Positions 38,218-47,072 of a stretch of DNA of 64,000 nt are shown here, in pieces. The notes beneath the pieces are model-generated. The model was not told the DNA's origin and did no database searches. It worked only from the letters and a program-made list of their open reading frames with translations. Origin of the DNA: Marinobacter guineae. Lineage in GTDB: Bacteria; Pseudomonadota; Gammaproteobacteria; Pseudomonadales; Oleiphilaceae. Made by a program: the position numbers and the translations under genes. The stretch's first letter is position 1, and every line of letters begins with the position of its first letter. The stretch is from assembly GCF_002744735.1 (NCBI RefSeq), contig NZ_KZ319341.1:235848-299847 (forward strand). The letters run 5' to 3'.

Positions 38218-39255
38218 ATGCGTCAGGATAATGTCCAGGTATCGGACGACAACTTGCCGGAACACAGCGAGGGCATCCGGGTAGGCCGGGAGCTGCTGGA
38301 GGCCACGAGACCTTACGTTGAACAATCTGCCGCAACAAGCTGGTGGCACGTCGGCTCCACCTTTGTGTTGATGATTGCCGCACTGACCGCCGCCGGAATG
38401 ATCCCGTGGTGGCCCCTCCGACTGGTGTTTTCGGTACTGGGCGCCCTGGTGATGGTGCGCGCCTTCATCACCTTTCACGATTACCTGCACGGTGCGATTC
38501 TCAAAGGCTCCCGGGTTGCCTACTGGCTCTTCCATGCCTTCGGCGCCCTGATGCTGACACCAACACGCTCCTGGAGTGCCAGCCACAATTATCACCACGG
38601 CCATGTGGGCCAGATTTCGGAGGCCAGCGTCGGTGCTTTTCCACTTATAACCGCACGTATGTGGCGGGACTCAACGCGGTGGCAGCGCTTTACCTATCGC
38701 GCCCAGCGGAATCCCCTGGTGGTGCTTTTGAGCTACCCGGTTGTTTTCGGTTTGAACATTACGCTCATGCCCTTGCTGAAGAACCCCCGCAAACACATCG
38801 ACTCCCTGACAGCACTGGTCAGTCATTTCGCGTTGATCGCCGTGGTATGGGTACTGGGCGGGTTCAGCCTGGTCTTCTTTGTCATCCTGCTGCCCATGAC
38901 TCTTGCCTCTGCGATGGGGTGCTACCTGTTCTTTGCGCAGCACAGTTTCCGGCGCATGCAGATTGCGTCGCCCGAAGCATGGACCTATTACCGGGGGGCC
39001 CTGGAGTCTTCAAGCTACATGCGAATGAACCGGGTTATGCAGTGGTTTACCGGGAATATTGGCTACCACCATATTCACCATCTTAACGTTCGAATTCCCT
39101 TTTACCGCCTTCCCGAAGTGATGGCGGCCATTCCTGAACTGCAATCACCGCTCACAACGACCCTTGCACCCGGTGACATTGCAGACTGCTTCCGGTACGC
39201 GCTTTGGGATGAAGAGAAACAGCGTATGGTGTCCTATCGGGAGGCCAGCGCCTGA
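38218..39255 (+). CDS. Membrane fatty-acid desaturase
   Basis: 345 residues. Three histidine boxes of integral-membrane di-iron desaturases: HDYLHG (about residue 86), HNYHHGH (about 122) and YHHIHHL (about 282). Hydrophobic segments are near 45-85, 160-185 and 205-240. It introduces a double bond into acyl lipids at the inner membrane using electrons from a ferredoxin or flavoprotein not encoded here. Product position cannot be told, and the pattern is compatible with cold-responsive delta-9/omega-3-type bacterial desaturases. GGAGGGACGGACC precedes the ATG. It is followed by the unrelated DUF2959-type lipoprotein. Confidence 0.9.
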   Translation: MRQDNVQVSDDNLPEHSEGIRVGRELLEATRPYVEQSAATSWWHVGSTFVLMIAALTAAGMIPWWPLRLVFSVLGALVMVRAFITFHDYLHGAILKGSRVAYWLFHAFGALMLTPTRSWSASHNYHHGHVGQISEASVGAFPLITARMWRDSTRWQRFTYRAQRNPLVVLLSYPVVFGLNITLMPLLKNPRKHIDSLTALVSHFALIAVVWVLGGFSLVFFVILLPMTLASAMGCYLFFAQHSFRRMQIASPEAWTYYRGALESSSYMRMNRVMQWFTGNIGYHHIHHLNVRIPFYRLPEVMAAIPELQSPLTTTLAPGDIADCFRYALWDEEKQRMVSYREASA

Positions 39256-39331
39256 ATCAGCGCTTGTCAGCACCCCGTCACCATGCTTCACTTTCGGGAC
39301 CCGCACCCACATCCCAACCGGAGACTACCCT

Positions 39332-40018
39332 ATGTCCAACGCCGCCACTGTCAGTTCAATAACGCTACCCGGTGCCCGGCGGCTGTGGCTGTTGCTGCTC
39401 AGTGCCGCACTTCTGGGTGGGTGTTCTTCGATGTACTACAAAACCATGGAAAAATTCGGGTATGAAAAGCGCGACATCCTGGTGGATCGGGTGGAAGACG
39501 CGAGGGACAGCCAGAATGACGCCCAGGAAACCTTCCGCTCGTCTCTGGAGCGCTTCCAGAGCGTAGTGGATACGCCGGATACCGAGCTCAAGGATCAGTA
39601 CGCCGAGATCAGCGATGCCTACGAAGACAGCAAGTCCAGCGCGGAAAAGGTCCGCGAGCGTATCCACGAGGTGGAAGATGTCGCGGACGATCTGTTCGAT
39701 GAATGGGAGGATGAACTTGATCAGTATGAGAGCACCTCTCTTCGGCGCAGCAGCAAACAGCAACTTGATGAGACCCGCGTGCAATACAGCCAACTGATCA
39801 GCCGTATGCACGAAGCCGAAGATCGCATGGACCCGGTCTTGCAGGCATTTCAGGATCAGGTGCTGTATCTCAAACACAACCTCAACGCCCAGGCGATAGG
39901 TTCCCTGGAGAACGAGCTGGTGGGTATCCGCCAGGACGTGGATAAGCTGATTCGCAATATGGAACAGTCGATTGCGGAATCCGAAGCCTTTATCCGACGC
40001 TTCCGCGAGGGCAGTTAA
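39332..40018 (+). CDS. DUF2959-type lipoprotein, coiled-coil
   Basis: 228 residues from the ATG at 39332, which follows a GGAGACTACCCT stretch. An N-terminal signal with the lipobox LLGGCSSM (Cys about residue 32) is followed by a long helical, charged coil (about 50-225), rich in Asp/Glu/Gln, with segments such as VEDARDSQNDAQE and GSLENELVGIR. This is the DUF2959 family of outer-membrane-tethered coiled coils of unknown function. It may link the envelope mechanically or organise membrane domains, which is inference from the fold. Confidence 0.85.
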   Translation: MSNAATVSSITLPGARRLWLLLLSAALLGGCSSMYYKTMEKFGYEKRDILVDRVEDARDSQNDAQETFRSSLERFQSVVDTPDTELKDQYAEISDAYEDSKSSAEKVRERIHEVEDVADDLFDEWEDELDQYESTSLRRSSKQQLDETRVQYSQLISRMHEAEDRMDPVLQAFQDQVLYLKHNLNAQAIGSLENELVGIRQDVDKLIRNMEQSIAESEAFIRRFREGS

Positions 40019-40081
40019 CGCCTGGCGCGATTGTGCGTTGGCCGCAAACGGGCATCGAACAAGTGCCATCAAGGAGTTGGT

Positions 40082-41032
40082 ATGGACAGTGAGCCGGTTC
40101 TGTTTGCCCTGGAAGGGAGCCAGGAGTTTGGGCAAGCCGTTGCCTCACAGCTCGGCGTTAGCCTGGCCACCCATGAGGATCGAGCCTTTGAAGATGGCGA
40201 ACACAAGTCACGGCCACTGCAGAATTTGCGGGGCCGGGACGTTTACGTGCTGCACACCCTGTTTGGCGAGGAAGCTTTAAGCGTTAACGACAAGTTGCTG
40301 CGCCTCCTGTTTTTCATCGCGACCGTTAAAGATGCCGGTGCAAAACGCGTCAGCGCGCTGCTGCCGTACCTGGCCTATGCCCGCAAGGATCGTCGCGCCA
40401 AGAGCCAGGATCCAGTCACCACACGCTATGTGGCGCAACTGTTTGAAGCCATGGGAGTGGATTGCATAGTGGCACTGGAAGTTCACAACCAGGGCGCTTT
40501 CGACAATGCTTTTCGCTGTCGGACAGTGCATCTGGAAGCCCACAGCCTGTTCGTCAACGCACTCATAGACCGTATTGGTAACGAGCCGGTCGTGATTGTT
40601 TCCCCGGACGCCGGCGGCACCAAACGCGTGGACCGGTTCCGGGACGCCTGGGCGGGGGTCGCTGGCGAACAACCACCCACAGCTTTCCTGGAAAAACGGC
40701 GTACCGACGGCAAAATAACCGGCGATGCCGTGGTCGGGGACATGACAGGCAAGGTTGCCATCATCGTCGACGATATGGTGGCTAGCGGCACCACCCTGTT
40801 GCGCGCCGCCGAAGCTTGCAAGAACAAGGGAGCCACAAGGGTTTTCGGGGTTATCACCCACGCCCTGTTCGGTCCGGGTTCGGAGCAGCTTTACCGCGCG
40901 GGCGCAATGGATCAGCTTTTCATCACCGACAGCGTGACACCGCAGCAGGAACCGGGGGCACAAGGCCGGGTCGCCACCATCGCGGTTGCCGGGCTGTTTG
41001 CACAGGCCGTTCGGGAGTTGCATACGGACTGA
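40082..41032 (+). CDS. prs: Divergent ribose-phosphate pyrophosphokinase (PRPP synthetase family)
   Basis: 316 residues from the ATG at 40082 (AAGGAGTTGGT upstream). PRPP-synthetase features: FEDGEHKSRP loop (about residue 35), the ATP-binding RKDRRAKSQDPVTTRYVAQL segment (about residue 102) and the PRPP-binding loop VDDMVASGTTL (about residue 228). Length matches Prs. The sequence is not that of the essential housekeeping Prs of gammaproteobacteria, so it is probably a second paralog. Its near neighbour is a large unclassified protein, suggesting a specialised PRPP-using process. Alternatively it may be a phosphoribosyltransferase-like relative. Confidence 0.82.
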   Translation: MDSEPVLFALEGSQEFGQAVASQLGVSLATHEDRAFEDGEHKSRPLQNLRGRDVYVLHTLFGEEALSVNDKLLRLLFFIATVKDAGAKRVSALLPYLAYARKDRRAKSQDPVTTRYVAQLFEAMGVDCIVALEVHNQGAFDNAFRCRTVHLEAHSLFVNALIDRIGNEPVVIVSPDAGGTKRVDRFRDAWAGVAGEQPPTAFLEKRRTDGKITGDAVVGDMTGKVAIIVDDMVASGTTLLRAAEACKNKGATRVFGVITHALFGPGSEQLYRAGAMDQLFITDSVTPQQEPGAQGRVATIAVAGLFAQAVRELHTD

Positions 41033-41085
41033 ATCGTTGTTGGGGAGACAACATCTACCCAGAAGAAATCGAGGGAGCCAAAGCT

Positions 41086-43071
41086 ATGGGGCGTCAGAAC
41101 TCAGACCCTGCGCTCGGGCCGGCATTGATGCAGTTTGACGTAGCGCTGGGAGATTTCGCCCGAGCCCGTCGCACCGACCCCAGGGCATCCAGCCTTGGAC
41201 TGCTTGAGCGCTCCCGAATGCTGATGACGCTGCCGGGCGGCTTTGATGCCCTGTACCGGCGGGTCCGCTCGCTGGAATCTGCCGGCATCTTCGGCACCAG
41301 CGACTGGGCTCAGCCGGCCATCCTGCAGCCGGCACTGGCCAAGCACTCCCTGCGCGAGGCTGGTGCTGTTACGACCATCGTGGAGGCCATCAGCGAGCTT
41401 CGGATGCTTGCCGTCACCCGAGGTGATTACTTCCACCCCGGCATTTCTGCAGAACAGGCACGCTATTTCCTGACCCAGGTTATGGCTTTGAACCTGGATC
41501 TGCTCTCTGGCCAACTCACTGAAGCCGACCGGGAACGCCCGAAACAGCTCGGCATGATTGTCCAGGAACTATACCAGTATCTGATTTCCCACCTCGGTTA
41601 TGAGAGCCTGCTGGACAGCCTGGTGGCGGAGGTCTGGCGCCTCCTGGAACAAGGGCCGGTGCAGGTCGACAGCATCTGCGAGATGATTGGCCAGATCGCC
41701 AAGTGCCTTTACGATCCGAAGATAAAAACCACCAGTAACGCAAACGCCACCCGCCTGGTCAACGCCCTGTTTGCGCCCACACCGGGCAGCGCCGAAGACC
41801 CGGGCCTAGAGGTCTATGAGCAGCGACTGGCGGAGATGGACGACGTCACTCTGGCTTCCGAAGCCACCTACTTTGCCCGCAGCATGCACGACAGCGGCCT
41901 GGCCTCGCCCTATCACGCGGTTATGCTGAGGTTCCTGCGCAACAATGATCAGGACGATCTGATACCCAGCATACTGGGGCTCACCATGACCGGCATGGAC
42001 GACCTCTACTGCTACACCGAGTTGGTCCACGCCCTGATTGACGAAGCTATCTACCCGGAAACCTGCCAGGCCGTTTATGGCTTAACCATGATGCTGGAGC
42101 GGGGTTCCCTGTTTACACCATCCGTAGCCCAGGCCCTGTGGCGGCAGATCAAACTACCCCTGTCAGCGGAGACCGCAAACACCCTTCAGGAAGCCTTTGG
42201 CGATGCCCAACCACCCCGAGTATTTCTGCTGGCTGGTGTCCTCAACCTTTTGGGACAGCCGCTGGGGGTGGGCCAGGGCAACAACCCCACTTGCCAGTCT
42301 GCTATTGGTCTGTCGGTATGGGCATCCAACGAGGCTGATTATCTGCTTCAGGTACTGACCTGGGCGGCCCGGGACAACGAAGTTCTGTGCCGCTTCGAAG
42401 GTGAGAACGTCTCTTCCAGAGATCTGGAGCCCGGGCTGGTCAAGGAAACACCGGTCGATGTGGACCCGGTATCGCTGATCCTCATACCCCATCTGGATCG
42501 CATCTACGGCGAAATGTGGCGCCGTTGTGAAAACCGGGACGACGATGCCCATCGCTGGATCAACCCGGAATTCTACGGCTGGTGGGTCAGCCATGGGTTC
42601 CGTGTGGTGGCCGATGTCCACACCGGGGAAGTGAACGACTACGAGGGCTTCATCCGGCACTTCTACGCCAGCTACCACCCTTTTTACAACGGCAACATGC
42701 CAGTGATCCACGCGCAGCCGGCCGGCATTGCCGTTACCGACAGCGCGGCACGTTTTGTAGGCCGCCACGCCATCAATATTCTCAGGGTCGGGCTCAGCCC
42801 CCGTAACGAGATGCGGGTTTACTTTTTCAACCCCAACAACGACAGCGGCCAGGACTGGGGTCAGGGAATTACCTGCTCCACCCGGGGCCACGGCGAATTT
42901 CGCGGCGAGGCCTCCCTGCCCATTGCCGAATTCACCTCCAGGCTGTATGCATTCCATTACGACCCGCTGGAACTTGGCGACCTCTCGGCAATACCGGATG
43001 AGGAAGTTGCCCGGGTGAAGGAGCTTGGCTACACCAGTTGGGCGGCATCCTCCGACCCATCGCCGGAGTGA
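41086..43071 (+). CDS. Large conserved-looking protein of unknown family
   Basis: 661 residues from the ATG at 41086 (GAGGGAG ten bases ahead); a longer in-frame reading would run back through the prs end and is rejected. No signal peptide or membrane segment. The first 400 residues are mostly helical. From about residue 395 a more beta-rich domain has GNNPTCQSAIGLSVWA (a Cys in a peptide that resembles cysteine-hydrolase nucleophile loops), later WVSHGFRVVADVHTGEVNDYEGF (a His in a turn) and FFNPNNDSGQDWGQGI. I see a possible Cys/His/Asn-Asp arrangement but cannot assign a family. It follows the PRPP synthetase paralog by 53 bases and is convergent with the MFS gene. Confidence 0.75.
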   Translation: MGRQNSDPALGPALMQFDVALGDFARARRTDPRASSLGLLERSRMLMTLPGGFDALYRRVRSLESAGIFGTSDWAQPAILQPALAKHSLREAGAVTTIVEAISELRMLAVTRGDYFHPGISAEQARYFLTQVMALNLDLLSGQLTEADRERPKQLGMIVQELYQYLISHLGYESLLDSLVAEVWRLLEQGPVQVDSICEMIGQIAKCLYDPKIKTTSNANATRLVNALFAPTPGSAEDPGLEVYEQRLAEMDDVTLASEATYFARSMHDSGLASPYHAVMLRFLRNNDQDDLIPSILGLTMTGMDDLYCYTELVHALIDEAIYPETCQAVYGLTMMLERGSLFTPSVAQALWRQIKLPLSAETANTLQEAFGDAQPPRVFLLAGVLNLLGQPLGVGQGNNPTCQSAIGLSVWASNEADYLLQVLTWAARDNEVLCRFEGENVSSRDLEPGLVKETPVDVDPVSLILIPHLDRIYGEMWRRCENRDDDAHRWINPEFYGWWVSHGFRVVADVHTGEVNDYEGFIRHFYASYHPFYNGNMPVIHAQPAGIAVTDSAARFVGRHAINILRVGLSPRNEMRVYFFNPNNDSGQDWGQGITCSTRGHGEFRGEASLPIAEFTSRLYAFHYDPLELGDLSAIPDEEVARVKELGYTSWAASSDPSPE

Positions 43072-43079
43072 AGGCCCAG

Positions 43080-44351
43080 CTAGTAACTTTCCGTGTTACC
43101 GGTTGGCGGCGTTAACGGCTCGCCTTCCTCATTCTGCAGCTGGTAATCGTAGGCTGCCTGCAGGCCGGTCTCTTCTTCAACCTCTTCCTCGGGCTCATAG
43201 TCAAGGTAGCGCGGATACAGTGGCGAAAGCATCGCAACGAGAATGCCGATGGCGCAGAACATGGCAAACGCATCGGCATAACCGACTTCGTTGACCAGCA
43301 CACCGACGATCGGCGAGCCGGCAGCCTGGCCAAGCGAGACCGCCATAAATGGCAGTACCGGCCCCATGGACAGCCGACCCGGCAACAGACGGATGCCTGT
43401 CATCAGGTAGAGCCCCGTCAGACTCATGTAAGCCAGGCCAAAGACCAGCGCGGAAAACGTCGCAATCAGCAGGTTGTCGGGGCTGGCAGCAAGCAAGGCC
43501 AGGCTCGCAGCCAGCATCATCAGCATCAGCGCCTGGGTGATCGGCGGGTTGTTGCGATCGGCCAGATCAGCCACCACCGCGCCGCCAAGGCCGGCGATAC
43601 CAACCGCCAGCCACAGCCAACCGGTGGCATCGGGCGGCATCGCGCCCAGGTTGACCACCAGATCCGGTGCGAAGATCCAGTATGCGGCGGAAACGAAGCC
43701 CATCATGAAGGCAAACAGTGAGAGTCTTAACAGGCGCCACCACTGCTGCGCACTGATAGGAGACGCAGGTGCGGCATTCGACGGCGTGACACGGGACACG
43801 GAAGGAATGAAAAACCACGTGGCAAGCACCCCGAGGAGCGCCAGAACTGCAAAGGACGCATAGGCATAGCGCCAGGCCCCGGCCAGGAACAGAATCGTCG
43901 GCACGGCAACCACCACGCCAATACTGGTGCCAGCATTCATCACCGAGCTGACCCGCCCGTGCAGGGAACGTTTCACCAGGGCCTGCATCGCCGCCGTGAG
44001 CGCCGGCATCATCAGACCCGTGCAGATGCCGCAAGCAACCACTCCCACACCGAGGGACACCGCGCCAGAAGCCTGACTGATCAGTGCCAGACCGACAACA
44101 CCAAAAATTCCAGACACCATTGCCGTGTTACGGGCGCCGAGACGATCAGCAGATAGTGGTGCAACCATCGTGGCGAGGACAAAACTGATCAGCGGCAGCG
44201 CGCCAATGATACCGATCACTTCCGGCGTCAGACCCAACTCGGCCCGGATCGGGGGCACAAACAAACCAAATGCAAAGCGTGCGAGCCCGTAACTGATCGC
44301 AATCAGTGCGGCCCCTAAAAGCGCAAACGCTGTACTCGAGGGAAACTTCAT
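43080..44351 (-). CDS. MFS transporter
   Basis: 423 residues from the ATG at 44351 (GGAGG upstream); an ATG 14 codons earlier is less well placed. About 12 membrane segments. The loop 2-3 motif is APLSADRLGARNTAM, a variant of the MFS G-x-x-x-D-R-x-G motif. The C-terminal tail of about 45 residues is acidic (EPEEEVEEETG), unusual for this family and possibly regulatory. The form is close to CynX/NimT- or YbfB-type small-anion and drug transporters, but the substrate cannot be read. It is divergent from the TauD-like dioxygenase gene. Confidence 0.85.
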   Translation of the reverse strand: MKFPSSTAFALLGAALIAISYGLARFAFGLFVPPIRAELGLTPEVIGIIGALPLISFVLATMVAPLSADRLGARNTAMVSGIFGVVGLALISQASGAVSLGVGVVACGICTGLMMPALTAAMQALVKRSLHGRVSSVMNAGTSIGVVVAVPTILFLAGAWRYAYASFAVLALLGVLATWFFIPSVSRVTPSNAAPASPISAQQWWRLLRLSLFAFMMGFVSAAYWIFAPDLVVNLGAMPPDATGWLWLAVGIAGLGGAVVADLADRNNPPITQALMLMMLAASLALLAASPDNLLIATFSALVFGLAYMSLTGLYLMTGIRLLPGRLSMGPVLPFMAVSLGQAAGSPIVGVLVNEVGYADAFAMFCAIGILVAMLSPLYPRYLDYEPEEEVEEETGLQAAYDYQLQNEEGEPLTPPTGNTESY

Positions 44352-44494
44352 TCCACCTCCGCCAGACACCCGTGCCATGTATATCCACTGCAAGTTTCAG
44401 CGTAGCCGGAAAGGAAACCTCCAGCCAAGTTTGTGTTCAAAAAACGCGCCGGGTTAGGCTGTCTGTAAAACGAACAGCATGGTGAGTAACGGCT

Positions 44495-45571
44495 ATGGGA
44501 CAGATTTCGGAAAAACCCGGCACACTGGCATCGGCTATCCTTCCGGTCGACCCAAAGCGCGCTGCATTGATCGAAAAGGAAGGTTTAAAAGTCAGACAGC
44601 TGGAACCACTGGGCGTTGAGATCTACGGCGCAGATGTTCGTACCAGACTTCCCGAGCCTGTCATCGAGGCTCTGGAAGTTGAAATGGCGAATCGCGGATT
44701 TATCGTCTTCAAGCACCAAACAGACCTCTCACCCGATGAACTGGTGGAAGCGAGCAAATGGTGGGGCGCCCGGGAAATCCACTCCACCCATGGGGTCCAC
44801 CCCGCCACACCGGGACGAAACAGGCACATTTTTCGTTGTTCCAACGACAGCCGCCACGGAATCCTTGGGGTCGGCCCTCAGTGGCATAACGATGGCAGCT
44901 TTGAAGCCGCAACATTTTCCCACAGCGCCTATTACATGGCCCGGGCGCCGGAACGCGGGGGCGGCACCCATTTCGCCCACCAGGGTGCGGCCTTCGATGT
45001 TCTGCCAAAGGAGAAACAGGAATTCTGGGAACGCCTCGTTTCTGTCAATTCCGCGTCAAGCGTGACCCATCCCGTCGTCCATACCCATCCGATTTCCGGG
45101 CGCAAAAGCGTATGGCTTCATCTTGGGATGACCGGCGCTGTTATCGAAAGGCTGCCGGACGATGAACTCACCCTGGATCAGCTAAAGACCATGTCGGCAT
45201 CCGCCGACAAGTTTCGTTTGCTGAACGAAGACGCGATGAAGGCGCTGTTCAATGACTACAACGATCTGTTGAACGAGTCCTTCGATGGCGGCTACGGCAT
45301 CAGGTACCACTACGACACTGGCGATTTGCTGTTCATTGGTAACTGGGCAGTCGCTCACAGGGCATCCCCCGAGGCTCATCTGCCGGCGGAACAGCAGGGG
45401 CTGAGGATCATGGACCGTGTCACCATCAAGGCAAGACAGAACCTGGCACCCCATTTCGGTTTGCCCCAATACATCAATATGGCCGGGCCTCACCCCTTCA
45501 ACAAGGATGGCGTCTGGCAAGCCGGTGGGGTGGGATTCCGCTGGAAGGACGATATCCGTATGCAAAACTAA
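44495..45571 (+). CDS. TauD/TfdA-family Fe(II)/2-oxoglutarate dioxygenase
   Basis: 358 residues, somewhat longer than TauD (283). The iron-binding facial triad is visible as HND in PQWHNDGSF (His and Asp, about residue 130) and the distal His in NWAVAHRASPEA (about 288), with an Arg downstream (LRIMDRV) for 2-oxoglutarate. It hydroxylates a small organic acid, sulfonate or related compound in the cytoplasm. No transporter of the TauABC type is adjacent. The divergent MFS gene may supply the substrate, an inference. Its stop codon lies inside a 15-bp inverted repeat. Confidence 0.85.
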   Translation: MGQISEKPGTLASAILPVDPKRAALIEKEGLKVRQLEPLGVEIYGADVRTRLPEPVIEALEVEMANRGFIVFKHQTDLSPDELVEASKWWGAREIHSTHGVHPATPGRNRHIFRCSNDSRHGILGVGPQWHNDGSFEAATFSHSAYYMARAPERGGGTHFAHQGAAFDVLPKEKQEFWERLVSVNSASSVTHPVVHTHPISGRKSVWLHLGMTGAVIERLPDDELTLDQLKTMSASADKFRLLNEDAMKALFNDYNDLLNESFDGGYGIRYHYDTGDLLFIGNWAVAHRASPEAHLPAEQQGLRIMDRVTIKARQNLAPHFGLPQYINMAGPHPFNKDGVWQAGGVGFRWKDDIRMQN

Positions 45572-45593
45572 TCCATTCGTTTTGCATACGGAT
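45554..45593. terminator. 15-bp perfect inverted repeat spanning the dioxygenase stop codon
   Basis: The arms 45554-45568 and 45579-45593 are exact reverse complements (core CCGTATGCAAAAC) with a ten-base loop; the left arm includes the last codons of the dioxygenase. It ends four bases before the end of the convergent lipoprotein gene, so it may terminate transcription both ways. No U-tract follows on either strand. Confidence 0.65.
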
Positions 45594-45597
45594 GGCC

Positions 45598-45906
45598 TCA
45601 TTGCACTGGCTGACACCCTCGAACCGCGAGGGCCACGTTGGTGGTCGCCTTGATCTGATCGTAATATCTGGCGGCCGTTTGAACGCCCATATCAGCATAG
45701 TTGCCAGCGGTGGGGCTGATCAGTTGGCCCAGCTGAGCCCATGCCCCTGCAGATTGGCGGTCCTGTTGGTAGGCTGAAAAAGCCTGGTAGATTTCGCCGC
45801 AGGTAACGCCATCGCCATCAGTGGCAGCGGAGGATACGTAGGATGAGGTCTGGCAGCCAGCCAAGGCCGCCACTGCCATAAGAAGCATAGAACTTTTCAA
45901 TTTCAC
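45598..45906 (-). CDS. Small lipoprotein of unknown function
   Basis: 102 residues. Signal peptide with lipobox VAALAGCQTS (Cys about residue 18), then an acidic Ser/Thr-rich linker with one Cys (VTCGEIY) and a helical domain ending in VALAVRGCQPV, whose second Cys could pair with the first. I do not recognise a family. It is convergent with the dioxygenase and shares the inverted repeat at 45554-45593 as a boundary. Outer-membrane anchoring is expected because residue +2 after Cys is Gln, not Asp. Confidence 0.7.
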   Translation of the reverse strand: MKLKSSMLLMAVAALAGCQTSSYVSSAATDGDGVTCGEIYQAFSAYQQDRQSAGAWAQLGQLISPTAGNYADMGVQTAARYYDQIKATTNVALAVRGCQPVQ

Positions 45907-46054
45907 TGATGGGATCTCCCGGGATCAAATGAGATGTGTTGCGGCAGCATACCGGGAAAAGGAAGCGTTTCCTAAATTTGATATTCGGTCATACTAAGCC
46001 CCGGTTTTTCAGCGATTCCTGTTACTGTTAGCGTTGGCTCACGAGGACCCTTAT

Positions 46055-46270
46055 ATGCGAGAAGTACAACAGAAACAATCCGGAACCAGCGGCTACTCAT
46101 GGAAACTGTCCGCAGCGGCTGCAGTGGCGTCAGTCATCGGGGCAGTGGTTACCTATGGCGAAGTTTCACCGATCATCACCGGATTGATTCTCCTTACCGC
46201 CGTAGGCTGGGGTTTTACGGCCAGGGATAATAAGCGGGAAAGGGAGCAGGCGCAGAAACAGGGTCAATGA
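46055..46270 (+). CDS. Small inner-membrane protein of unknown function
   Basis: 71 residues from the ATG at 46055, with GAGGA eight bases upstream. An earlier TTG at 46034 would add seven residues, but the ribosome site would then fall inside the gene. Two hydrophobic segments, about 20-37 and 43-60, are separated by a short turn (TYGEVSP), and the C-terminal tail is highly charged (KREREQAQK). No family is recognised. It stands alone between the lipoprotein and the lemA cluster. Confidence 0.6.
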   Translation: MREVQQKQSGTSGYSWKLSAAAAVASVIGAVVTYGEVSPIITGLILLTAVGWGFTARDNKREREQAQKQGQ

Positions 46271-46454
46271 TTTAATGTCTGATGCTCATGACAAGCCCTG
46301 ATCTGTTCAATTTTTGCCCACCACACTGGGCTTAGTCCACGCTGGCCACCTTGAAAACAGTAGCTCTGCCCCCATCTAGACGGGAGTTCGATGTCTTCGC
46401 CTGCGGGCCGGGCATCTTCCCTTCTTAAGACAACCATCACCGGGACAGAGCACT

Positions 46455-47072
46455 ATGGGAATCCTTCAAAAACCGTTTCAACAGCGGTCTGCCTGGCAGC
46501 TGACATCTCTGATGGCGCTGGTTTTGTTACTCAGTGGCTGCGGAATCAATAACATCCCCACCTACGATGAGAGAGTGACGGCCGCCTGGGCCCAGGTGGA
46601 GAACCAGTACCAGCGCCGTGCAGACCTGATTCCCAACCTGGTGGAAACCGTCAAGGGCTTCGCGGCCCAGGAGCAGGAAACCCTGACCGCGGTGATTGAG
46701 GCGCGCTCCAAGGCCACCTCGATTCAGGTGGACGAGAGCATTCTCAACAATCCCGAGAAGCTGCAGCAGTTCCAGCAGGCCCAAGGTGAACTGAGCAGTG
46801 CCCTGAGCCGCCTGATGGCGGTGTCCGAACGTTATCCGGACCTGAAGTCGAACCAGAACTTCCTGGCCTTGCAGTCCCAGCTTGAAGGCACAGAGAATCG
46901 TATTGCCGTCGCGCGCCGGGATTTCATCCAGGCGGTGGAACGCTACAACACCGAGCTGCGCACCTTCCCGGGGAAAATCTGGCACAGCATCCTGTATAGT
47001 GATCTCGAGCCCCGCGCCAACTTTGAAGCCACCGCGGACAATGCGGAAGACGCACCAGCGGTGACATTCTGA
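46455..47072 (+). CDS. lemA: LemA-family lipoprotein
   Basis: 205 residues. N-terminal signal and lipobox LLSGCGINN (Cys about residue 30), then the LemA four-helix bundle: AWAQVENQYQRRADLIPNL, TLTAVIEARSKAT and the characteristic DLKSNQNFLALQSQLEGTENRIAVARRDF block (given by position, about residues 134-160). LemA proteins are small membrane-tethered bundles of unsettled function, commonly encoded before one or two TPM-domain proteins, as here. Its stop overlaps the next gene's start (TGATGG). Confidence 0.92.
   Translation: MGILQKPFQQRSAWQLTSLMALVLLLSGCGINNIPTYDERVTAAWAQVENQYQRRADLIPNLVETVKGFAAQEQETLTAVIEARSKATSIQVDESILNNPEKLQQFQQAQGELSSALSRLMAVSERYPDLKSNQNFLALQSQLEGTENRIAVARRDFIQAVERYNTELRTFPGKIWHSILYSDLEPRANFEATADNAEDAPAVTF

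Noticed and set aside
38218..39255. Idea that the desaturase is a carotenoid or alkane hydroxylase
   Set aside because: The three His boxes and spacing fit acyl-lipid desaturases; AlkB-type enzymes carry a different, longer pattern (NYxEHYG).
45907..46054. Start of the small membrane protein at the TTG at 46034
   Set aside because: The GAGGA site is eight bases before the ATG at 46055 and would fall inside a gene starting at the TTG.
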